The notes beneath the pieces were generated by a model, which was given only the letters and a program-made list of their open reading frames with translations, was not told where the DNA came from and made no database searches. Of a DNA stretch of 29,467 nt, positions 20,867 to 29,467 are shown piece by piece (within the stretch, counting starts at the first letter, position 1; every line of letters begins with the position of its first letter). This stretch comes from Haplomitrium mnioides (lineage: Eukaryota; Marchantiophyta; Haplomitriopsida; Calobryales): the NCBI GenBank assembly GCA_049999725.1, contig JBNGIS010020645.1, positions 1-29,467 of the forward strand, given 5' to 3'. The position numbers were made by a program, and so were the translations under genes.

Positions 20867-21570
20867 AGTGGAAGTCCATGCCTTCCACAAGCTCTACTTC
20901 TCATGTGCAACCCTTAAGCTTCTTCATTCAAAGACTACCGATTACAACTTTGTTTTTATATATTTCATAGACTCTTTTGTAGATCTTGAGACCTTTGTTT
21001 GGTTGAAGCAAGTCTAAAACTTGGAGATGTGTCTTGTTTACAATCTTAATTCAATCTCTTTAGCCACTGCATTTTTTATTTTGAATTATGATACATTTTT
21101 GTATATGCTTTGTTGAATTATGAAATATTTTTAAATGCTGGAACCTTTTTGAAACCCCACGTTCACTTTTGATTGCATGGATTTTCAACTACACATGAAA
21201 GCTTCCTTCTTTCTTGACGTTTAAAATAAAGCTCCCAAATCCATGCAATGTTTCATTTTCTTTGTTTTTGTGTTTACCATTGTAAACTCATTCCCTTGAT
21301 TTCTAGTCCCCTCACGCTTTTTCTTTATGTTTTGTAATTGTTTTCCAACAAAAAAGTTTGAAAGAGCACCATGTCTAAAAACGCCTAGAGTTTGTACAAT
21401 CAAACATATTTCAAAATACTTTCTTATGCCGTGTATTTCAACTTTTGGGCTTAGAGTTGTAATCATTGATAAATACATTTTTTTGATGAAAACTTACTAT
21501 AATTTGTATGCTTTTCATCAAATTCGAGTTTTCCAATATTTTCATAAAACTAATAATATTGATTGATTTT
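20867..21570. other. AT-rich stretch, no gene seen
   Basis: Contains many short ORFs on both strands but none with recognisable motifs, and no splice or repeat structure that I could support. Confidence 0.5.
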
Positions 21571-21764
21571 GCATAATGAAATTGACTTTTGCTCTAACAG
21601 GCTTGTTGAAACGGCCAAAAACAAATCCAAAAAACTCATGTACTTTTTTTTTTAAAATAACCTCATTTTTTAATGTTTTTTGAACTCAAAAATCACAATT
21701 TTTTGCAAAAAAAAAGTTCTTGTTCAGAGTAGCCTATTACTGGTTCAAAGTAATGGTTGTTTGA
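21571..21764. repeat. Direct repeat copy B (right)
   Basis: Same orientation as 1-198. Differences are mostly transitions and changes in A/T-run length. Homology ends near 21764; the next sequence is unrelated to the palindromic units that follow copy A. Confidence 0.8.
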
Positions 21765-23512
21765 TTCAAAAGTAGAATGAGAGCTTGAGGAAATGTGGAG
21801 TGCAACATCCTCTACTCTTGACTATTGGGGTTGTAGCATAGCTTGATTGAAAATGGACGGGAATGCGCTCTTAGTGCAATTTGAATCAAGGGGAACGATG
21901 GAGAAATAAGGATGCAACGTCCTTTAGAAGGCAGCAGCAACACAAGATTCTAGAGTACTCTCTGGTCCATTGTGTTCTACTGGGTCCAATCGAGGTCTAA
22001 TAGGTTTTCTCCTTTTGATTCTATTTGTCTATCAAGGTTTTGTCATTTTTATTGGGTATGGTCAAGTTACAAAGTTGACTGTACAAGAGTTGTCCTTTTT
22101 GGATCACGCACGATGGTCCAACTTCTCCATGGAAGACGGTGTCAGACAACGCTCTATCAGAAGAAGTCAATAATCGGGTCAAGTTGTCGTCTATTGGGTC
22201 CGTCATTGCCTATCGGGTTTGCCATCATATATCTGGCCCTATTATGTCTATTGGGTTAGTTCCATTGGATGGTTGACCATCAATGGCCTTAAGACATGTA
22301 TCGTCAACTGGACAAGTAGCATATTATTTGTATAATGGCGGGGTGCTCTTTTCTATTGTTTGATGGAGGGACTTCCAAGCAAGGGTCGGGATGAAAAGCA
22401 AACAAGGAAGGAATAAATGCGCCGGGGGTATAGATGACCTTGCCTCAAAATGTGAGGGGCTAATGTGGATGAGCAAGTGCAAGGAGAGCAACCAAGATAG
22501 AGGAGAGGATTCTAGTGACACTTCAATTGAAGCGAGTGAACTTGTGTGGAAAGCCTATCAAGAGTAGAGGTAGATTAGAGGGGTGCAAGAGCATAATAAT
22601 CGTTGGGCAAGAGGCTCTAAAGGTGGACCAACATTCGGAGGTGGATTGATACTTGAAGAAGAAGAGAATTCTTTCGGCTTGGAATTCGTGAGGGGCATCC
22701 AATGGGGGTCCTGGTGTTGTCTCAGCTTTGGTTTGTGCAAGAGCATAATTCCTTGGAATGCTCGGAGGGTGCTACTGGTATAACATTCAAAGGGGGACGA
22801 GAGGAGGAGTTACCATGATAGTCTATCTTATTGTGTGGCAAATCCAGTTGAGAGGGCTGTCTTCAAGAGGTGGAATTTAAATAAGACTTTTTTTTGAGCT
22901 TTTGGAAGAAAATTTAAGATTTCTAACAATGGAAGTGAATAAACTCTCTGGACAAGGTGTGTGAGTGGGGGGGTAGAGGCACGAAGTGATGCAAGAGTGC
23001 TTTTCATGGTGTCAAAGTGTTTGCTTATCGTTGGTAATCTATAATTTATGCTATATTATAAGTGTAGATATTATGTACAGACTTTGTAGAGTAGAAAGTG
23101 AAGTGCAATGAGGGATAGAGAAAGGGTGTTGGAGTAGTTGGTCTCTTATACTTTCAGAGTAGAGGCTTGCATTGAGTTTTTAGACATAGCATTGTAGTTA
23201 TTTCTCTTCAAGACATTGTATTTATGCTCTCTAGAATAGAAGCATGAGCAAGAGTTGTTGGCATTCTCCAAGGATTGATCCGCACGAGTCGGGTTGGTTG
23301 GGTGTTGTGAATGAAGAAGGGGCGTTGGTCTGTGGTTTCTTTGGGTTGGTGTTGAGTGAGAAAATCACAAGGCAATGCATAGACCCGTTAGTGTGTAGAA
23401 ATAATAAATTGGATTTTGAGGCCATCTCATAAAGATCTTGGTATGTTGTGTTGCTTCTTTCTCTCTCAAATCGTGTCTTAAGAAGTTAAAAACCGAAGAG
23501 AGGGGCGAGACA
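21765..23512 (+). mobile_element. Probable 5' LTR (at least its 3' end) of a second gypsy element
   Basis: The right end is set by ...GGGGCGAGACA at 23512 followed, eight bases later, by the primer-binding site, the same layout as in the 13-kb element. The left end of the LTR is not found, and part of this interval may be something else. Between about 21985 and 22260 the word CTATTGGGT or a variant recurs at irregular spacing. No gene is recognised in the interval. The LTR sequence does not visibly match the LTRs of the large element. Confidence 0.4.
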
Positions 23513-23520
23513 TAATTTTT

Positions 23521-23537
23521 TGGAGCTAGAAGGAAGG
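23521..23537 (+). other. Primer-binding site of the second gypsy element
   Basis: TGGAGCTAGAAGGAAGG differs at two positions from the site of the large element and has the same eight-base spacer from the LTR end. Homology continues into the leader (CCTGAGATCAACC versus CATGAGACCAACC). Confidence 0.7.
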
Positions 23538-23800
23538 CAAAGGTTCAAAAGAACCTGAGATCAACCTAGAACCAATTCATCTTTGGAAGAGAGCATATCT
23601 AGAGCGGGTAGCACCAGTGCTAAAACTTGAAGCAGCAGAAAGTGTTGGTTGGGAGCTAGAAGGCTTGAAGTGACATGAATGTTTGGGTGCCAGAACATTC
23701 CCTAAAATTATGGGTGCTTAACTAGAAAGGGTAAGGAGGCGAGACAAAGTGTGGAGCAGGGTATTGACTTGTAGGTAGAATTGTCCCTACTTGCGATGTA
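23538..23800 (+). other. Leader of the second gypsy element
   Basis: Sequence between the primer-binding site and the gag ATG. It appears to correspond to the 5' leader and degraded N-terminal gag region of the large element. No clear ORF. Confidence 0.4.
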
Positions 23801-24985
23801 ATGGCCAATCCAGTCCCTCCTTCAAGATTGTCGAAAAGGTTCAAGTACAAGTCCCTCAAGGAACGACCTAAGAATGACCCTAATGTATAGCATGATGATC
23901 TAGAGATTATGGCAGAGGCTAATAAGAAGAGCAATATTATAATTGACAACCTTCCCGCCATCCTAAAAAGAGAGGCACACACTTTGTACAAGGACCTGCC
24001 GAATAATATCAAGAGTGACTTGGGAGCTTTCAAGGTTGCGTTTGTGCTAAAGTTCCGAAAGATTGGCGAGGAGATAGAGGCTTTGATAAAAATGGGGCAG
24101 CTCCAAATAAAGAAAAAAGATTCGGTGAGAAGATTCCCACAAAGATTCAAGAAGGTGGCAGGAAGCTGAATCCACCGGCCATGGATAGAATGACGACCTC
24201 ATGGTTTTTTGTAGACCTACCCAAAGAGATAGGGAAATAGAAAAGGAAATCTGATCCCCAGACCTTGGAGGCTTCTATAAATGCAGCCTAGTCTCACACA
24301 AAGTCTGCTATCACTAGCTTGAGGAGGAAGACGAGGGCAAAGTGTGAGTCGGAGGACTCTTCAGATGAATCAAGAAGAGAGGAGGAGTCAAAAGAGAGCT
24401 CAACCTCCACCTCAAGAAGTGAAGAGGACTCAGATAGCAACAGTTCCAATGAAGACAGGTCCTCTTGAAAAATAAGAAGAGAATGAAGCACCGGAAAAAG
24501 AAGGATGCCAAAGAGCGGAAGGAGTGACATTTTCCACCACATAAATGGCAAGAAGAAGAAGAAGTCAAATTCAGATTGAGAGCCTGAATTAGAGCTGAAC
24601 GGGAGGAGAAGTGGAAGGACCCACTAGAGAAGTTGAGCACTAAGATGGAGGTCATGAATATACTCCTTACCATGATCAAATCGCCGAGGCCGACCAGATG
24701 AGTAGAGGTATGGTGTGTAAAGTGCAACAAGCAAGACCACTCCCCTTAAGAGTGCCCCACAAGCGCCCGTGCCATTTACTAGGTGTGGGAAGAGCCCCAA
24801 AATACTTGCACGAAGAAGTTCAAAGGAGGCCCCAGAGACGGTATACCAAATCAACGGTGGACCCTACACTATACTAAAAAGACCTACAGAAGTAAGAGCC
24901 GGATAATCCAGCGACCGAGTCACTAGTAGACCACCCTGAATGACCATCATGGTATGTTGAAATTGTGGCCAGCCAGGTTTTTGGG
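23801..24985 (+). pseudogene. gag fragment of a second, related gypsy element
   Basis: It begins ATGGCCAATCC (MANPVPP) and aligns with the gag of the large element: KRFKYKSLKERPKNDP, then LYKDLPNNIKSDLGAFKVA, FRKIGEEIEALIKMGQLQIK and RRFPQRFKKV. A frame change near 24165 is followed by MDRMTTSWFFVDLPKEIG and DPQTLEASINAA, then a Ser/Glu-rich linker. The last recognisable piece is the first half of the zinc knuckle near 24950-24985 (VC, stop, NCGQP), where Trp has become TGA and the His/Cys half is lost. No protease or polymerase follows, so the copy is truncated here. In-frame stops include TAG where the large element has Trp. Confidence 0.88.
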
Positions 24986-26881
24986 ATGCGTAAGGCATAG
25001 AGGGAGCCCTGCTATGCACTATACATACATACAATAGATAAAATGAAAAACATGCAAGATATGAGGAAGAGAGATGTGATGAATACAAAATACATAATAG
25101 AGAGCTGAAGGGAAATAAATTTAGCTTTGTATACATTGTGTCACAGTTCTTGAATAACAAAACAAGATAGGGTATTGATATTCCTCCAAACAATGTCAAG
25201 ATTTCTAATTCTATATCTCTCTAACTTCCATATCTTCCATAGTCTTATCCATATCATCATTATCTTGATGACACCAAGAGGGAGTTGTGGCAATTTTTCA
25301 TTGCCATACATGATGAGGCTAGAGGTCCACAAGGTGAAGACCACACAAAGTGCACATGGGGTAGTAAGTAGGATGGACTTTTGGAAGATAAAACTCCCTC
25401 TTGGTGTCATCCTCACTAGTTTGCTCCTATAATTATTTCTTTTTTTTTCTCCTTCGCTACTTTTTTAACAAGGTTTCTTTTTTTTTCTTTGAGCATCTAT
25501 ACCTCTTGCTCCTCTTCATGTTTCTCTTTCGAGAAACCTCTTCATATGAACTAAGACGCGATTACACTTTGCAACCTTAGCTCACTCACGCTGCTCGACG
25601 TTGCTCCTCTGGCTCACCCACAAAGCCGCCGCTGCTCGATGCTTTGCCTGGTGATTCTTGCTCATCTGTTGGATGCACCTTTGCTCTTTGACTTGACGAT
25701 GCTCCATTCTTCCAAACGACATTGTGTTCCCTGTTCGGCGAACTTCTTACCTTCCTTTGCTTGAGAACATACTAGCTCTTCTGTGTGACACTTCGCGATT
25801 GCTCAAGTGGAGAACTTCTTTTTTTAATCTCTACTTGACGACATTGCTCTCTCTTGCGACCCCTCGGGTGATTTTTTCCTTCTGTTGTTTACCTTTGGTC
25901 GACAACATTTGAGCTGCATTGGTTAGTTTCTTTCTTGACTCGTCAACTCCAACAAAGCACCACAACACTTTGTGCGTGCCCGAGGCCGACCTGCATTGTA
26001 TCCTCATTGTTTGTTTGTCTTTGTTCCTCCTCTATCACAAGCTGAAACTCTCTCCTCGACAGCAACAAATATCAGGTCAAACTCTCCATTCTCATTCTCT
26101 GTCTAGTGCTACATTTGTACACCAACATCTATACTCATAGACCATTGTTATCTCTCTTCACTATTTCAATACGTGGTTCCACATAAGATTCTTGTCTTCT
26201 CCATTTTCTTTGCTAGCAACTGTCCAGCACAGGAGATGACACCTACATGTCCACCCGTTCTCCTTCGACACTAGTGTATACGAACCTATATTGTTCTTTC
26301 CTTCTCAGTTTCTAGTATTACCTTGTTAGTGTCTTGGTTCTCTATTGTTCCTCACGACAGAGTACTATCTAAGCAAGGGAGAGACAAGGCACATGCTACT
26401 CACACCTATGCACAAGTTCAACTCACTTGTTTATGCAACAACAAAGACCCCGACAAAGAAATCTTCGGTGGGAGATACCTCCATACAGGCGACTACACAA
26501 AAGCTATATCAACAATCAACGAAAGAGAAACACTACATCTTACTACTTCCAACTTTTTCACTTTATTCTCCAAAACTTTGCGGTTCAACTTTCTCAACCC
26601 ATCTTTTGATTATCTTTGGTTGATTTCTTTTTGTTCTGTGAACGAATCTATCCCTTACAAGGGACATACTTGTTGATTCTGAAATACTTCTGACAACAAT
26701 TGCAAGTGAATCATACTAACAAGAAATGCTAACCCTTGTCATCTCCACAAACTCAACCCCTATTTGGCCAAGCTTGCAACTGTTACTTTTCCCTTCTTCA
26801 CAGAATCAGTATTGCAGAAATGCACCACAACAAATGGGGACTAGGCTCTGGGAGGACATACAAGGAAGCTCTGGGAGGACA
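24986..26881. other. No recognisable gene; includes the 5' LTR of the copia element at the right
   Basis: An AT-rich and pyrimidine-rich stretch. It includes a 20-bp inverted repeat (25267-25286 and 25392-25411). A 15-bp direct repeat, GCTCTGGGAGGACAT, occurs at 26845-26859 and 26868-26882. The copia LTR should end at 26881 (...GGGAGGACA before the primer-binding site), but its start cannot be fixed without the 3' LTR, which is outside the window. Confidence 0.45.
25267..25411. repeat. 20-bp perfect inverted repeat with 105-bp interval
   Basis: GATGACACCAAGAGGGAGTT at 25267-25286 is exactly reverse-complemented at 25392-25411. The flanks do not extend the pairing and show no clear target duplication, so a foldback or MITE-like origin is only possible. 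Confidence 0.85.
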
Positions 26882-26890
26882 TGGTATCGG
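26882..26890 (+). other. Primer-binding site of the copia element
   Basis: TGGTATCGG directly follows a CA. The first seven bases match the initiator-Met tRNA complement used by many plant copia elements (TGGTATC). Later bases diverge. Confidence 0.5.
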
Positions 26891-27236
26891 CAAATCGAAA
26901 GCAGTAGATACATACTTATAGCAGTTTCTTCATCTGTTAGCAACATCAATTTTTTATTTCATTTCTCGGTGTACATACCGATTGACTCGGAGTTAGTCAA
27001 CTTTTTCTTAATTTCATTTCAATTTTTGATTTTTCCGCTTAAAATAGAAAACATAAACAGGTACATGGATCCGTGATCAATTGAAATTCAGATCGATCAC
27101 CAATATATACTGAGTACAAACAAATGCAACCTTGACCCAGTAGTTGCATTTGCCAAACCATCTGGGTCATCTTTCTCATTCATAGGTATTCTCAGCCAAA
27201 CAAAGCACAGACTTGCAAATGGCATTTGTAGAATAT
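26891..27236 (+). other. Copia 5' leader, no gene seen
   Basis: AT-rich sequence between the primer-binding site and the first gag codon. Confidence 0.4.
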
Positions 27237-28140
27237 ATGAAATTCTAGGCTCTGAGATTGGATGGATCCAACTACTCATCATGGTCACTAGACGTAACAA
27301 CATACTTAATATCCAAAGGCATCTGTGAAATCATCAACACGGATGATAATATTACCTCATGTGATTCAGCCAAAGCCCTCATCATGATTAGACACCATAT
27401 GGTGGAACCCCTGAGACTCCAATACCTAAATTATCACAATCCCCATCTACTATAGGAAGAGTTGAAACTCAGATTTGACCATCAAACAAGCATATCGCTC
27501 CCTGCAGCAAGACATGACTGGATCAACCTCCGAGTTCACGACCATACGTCCATAGTAAATTACAACAGCGAACTATTTTGCACCATCTCATAGTTGGCAA
27601 TCTATGGCCACCCCATGACCGATGAAGAACATATATAGAAAATTCTATCGACTTGTTTTGTGAGCAATCTCATTCTAGTATCACAATACCGCAATATGCG
27701 ATTCACTTCTTAAACTAAACTCATGGCATACTTGCTACTAGCTGAAAAGCATCAACTGCTCCTTGTGGAAAATACAAATAAAAGACCACTAGAGTCTGCC
27801 TCTCCCTCACAAAACCCTGAATCACACTTTACATGGACTAGGATGTACCCCCGATCAAGAAATAAAAAACCTCTCAAGAGGCAGAGGAAGGAGACACTCC
27901 AGATTCAGGGGGAGCACTACCTGCTTGACCACTAATCGAACTCCGACCCCCAATAACAACGATTGACATAACAAACATCGCAAATCAACGACACCAGAAC
28001 GTGCTTCACATTGCACATGGAACAATAGAGGTTGATGACATTCTTATAGAGGTTGACGAACTCATTTCCATTCATGCCAGCCTCAAAAAACCTGCAATCG
28101 ATATGGCACACATGGCCACACCCAGCCCACTTGCAGAGTA
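27237..28140 (+). pseudogene. Ty1/copia gag, broken
   Basis: ATG at 27237 is followed after three codons by TAG, then the copia gag opening LDGSNYSSWSLDVTTYLISK. The frame continues to 27935 through TAG stops at about 27453, 27591 and 27639 and a TAA near 27712; recognisable parts are LKLRFDHQ, DWINLRVHDHTSI and MAYLLLAEKHQLLL. After a frame change comes a CCHC-like box at 28093-28134, CNRYGTHGHTQPTC, in which the second Cys is Tyr. It continues into CRVPAHLARLYQQS. Gag packages element RNA; this one is disrupted at the nucleocapsid and by the stops. Confidence 0.85.
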
Positions 28141-28680
28141 CCAGCACACCTAGCGCGATTATACCAACAAAGCATCAAACCTCACAACTACGAGTTACAG
28201 GGCAACTTACTAGAACTGGCAGACATGGATGTATACCCTCAGTATAATCTACATCTTGAAATTCACATGGCTCACTCATATCTGCCAAACTAGAAAAATG
28301 AATCTGGAATAACTTGCATTATAGACAATGGATCTTCGCACACCATATTGCGAGACCGAAAATACTTCTCATCGATCAAACCTTCTTCCTGACCTATAAC
28401 AACGATTACCGGCCACAATCAAATTGAAGGACATGGTCTAGCAACTATCCTATTTCCAAATGGAACAAGACTGGATATCAAATATGCAATTTATGCACCT
28501 GCAGCAACCAGAAACCTCATCAATTTCCAAGATATACGACAAAATGGTTTTCACATTCAAACAAGATCTTTTCAAGACACTGAAGTCCTCCACATCCTGA
28601 GCTCAACAACAATAGGCTTTGACATACATGAATCCTTCTCACTATCGCCACCTAGACTATACACTACAAATATATGCTCA
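28141..28680 (+). pseudogene. Ty1/copia aspartic protease, broken
   Basis: Same frame as the zinc knuckle. The active-site turn reads IIDNGSSHTILRDRKYF (about 28315-28365), with Asn at the middle position where Ser or Thr is usual. Downstream IEGHGLATILFPNGT and LDIKYAIYAPAATRNLIN fit the copia protease region. TAG near 28291 and TGA near 28393 interrupt it. Confidence 0.82.
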
Positions 28681-29467
28681 TATCATATCTCCACGAAACC
28701 AGTCTCTACAGCTCTCACATGGCACAACCGCCTATGGCATCTAGGTCGATACATGTTCTACCACATCAAAAATGACAGCAAAGACATACCACAAAACATG
28801 CATCCACTTCCATTGAACACTCCATGCTTAGCATGCACACAAGGCAAACTGAGAACTGCACCTTCTCACGACAAAACAGCAATCACGATTCCTCGCTTTC
28901 TTGAGAGAATTCACGTTGATGTCTGTGGACCTATCCATTCACCTTGGGGACCACTGCAATACTTCCTTGTCCCCATTGATGCATGACCCAAATGGTCGGA
29001 AGTATCTCTTCTTACGACCAAAAATATGGTCTTCCCGAATTTGTTGTCCCAAATCTTGAAACTCTCGGCCTTTTTCCCTAATTACCCAATCAGAAATCTT
29101 AGAGTGGAAAACATCGGAGAAATCTCTTCACAAACTTTTGACAATTTTTTCTCATCTACCGACATAGGCATACAGTATATAGTTCCACATGTACACTTTT
29201 TAAATGGCATTGCAGAATCTACTATTAAGATAACACAACTCATAGCAAGACCATTACTTCTAAACTCAAATCTCCACACCACTGCTTGGAAACATGCAGT
29301 CATGCACACAAAATCTCTATTGCATTACAAACCATCTACATTTAATCACAATTCCCCACATCAACTTGTTGTGGGAATCCCAACAGATATATCACATCTA
29401 TGCACATTTGGCTACCTCGTACTTGTCCCAATCTTAGGGCCACACCAAACAAAGATGGGACCACAAT
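28681..29467 (+). pseudogene. Ty1/copia integrase, broken and cut by the window end
   Basis: The zinc-binding region reads TWHNRLWHLGRYMFYHI followed by CLACTQGKL (about 28718-28860). The core holds Asp in IHVDVCGPIHSP; the second acidic position reads LRVENIGEI, Glu in place of Asp (about 29101-29127); and Glu is in NGIAEST. The frame is open apart from a TGA at about 28984-28986. Copia order (integrase before RT) fits the absence of RT in the window. The end of integrase, RT and RNase H lie beyond 29467. Confidence 0.9.

Noticed and set aside
23231-23432. Short ORFs on both strands, one slightly like an RNase H-type segment (GWLGVVNEEGALVCGF)
   Set aside because: Too short, with no acidic catalytic pattern in the right order, and it lies within the putative LTR of the second gypsy element.
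25141-25432. 85-91-codon ORFs on both strands
   Set aside because: Part of the frame crosses the inverted repeat; there is no domain and both strands are open by chance.
1-29467. tRNA, rRNA or other structured RNA genes
   Set aside because: I saw no cloverleaf-type boxes or rRNA-like sequence on reading both strands; a covariance-model scan was not possible here.

Overview
The window is nuclear plant DNA made of nested, decaying mobile elements and one broken gene pair. Support for a plant: a Ty3/gypsy element with Athila/Tat-like polymerase, a plant-type Ty1/copia polyprotein, GT-AG introns with pyrimidine-rich acceptors, and heavy loss of C in contexts that plants methylate. The repeat load suggests a large genome, perhaps a fern, lycophyte or gymnosperm; this last point is only inference. 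No intact gene is present.

Layout. (1) About 1-5183 and 18329-21764 belong together as a host unit. It holds two head-to-head broken genes. The minus-strand gene (355-2663) has a motif resembling the ParB/sulfiredoxin fold. The plus-strand gene (about 3535-5183 continuing at 18334-19790) resembles a multicopy eukaryotic family with a Gly-His-Thr-His motif, which I know as DUF7869. Opposed TATA boxes lie about 90 bp apart between them. Four short tandem arrays, most built on GC-cored palindromes, sit in the introns and flanks. A ~195-bp direct repeat occurs at both ends of this region.

(2) 5184-18328 is a complete-length 13.1-kb Ty3/gypsy element on the minus strand. It has 3.6-kb LTRs, a 5-bp target duplication (GATTC), PBS, polypurine tract, and gag, protease, RT/RNase H and integrase, all broken. 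It sits inside the plus-strand gene: leaving out the element and one GATTC brings the two halves back into one frame.

(3) About 21.8-25.0 kb holds the end of a second LTR, its PBS, leader and a gag fragment (plus strand) related to the gag of the large element. (4) About 25.0-26.9 kb has no recognisable gene; it contains a 20-bp inverted repeat. (5) 26.9 kb to the window end is the 5' half of a Ty1/copia element (plus strand: PBS, gag, protease, integrase), cut by the window edge before reverse transcriptase.

In-frame stops in all these elements are mostly TAG, and two catalytic positions are changed, so nothing here is expected to be autonomous.
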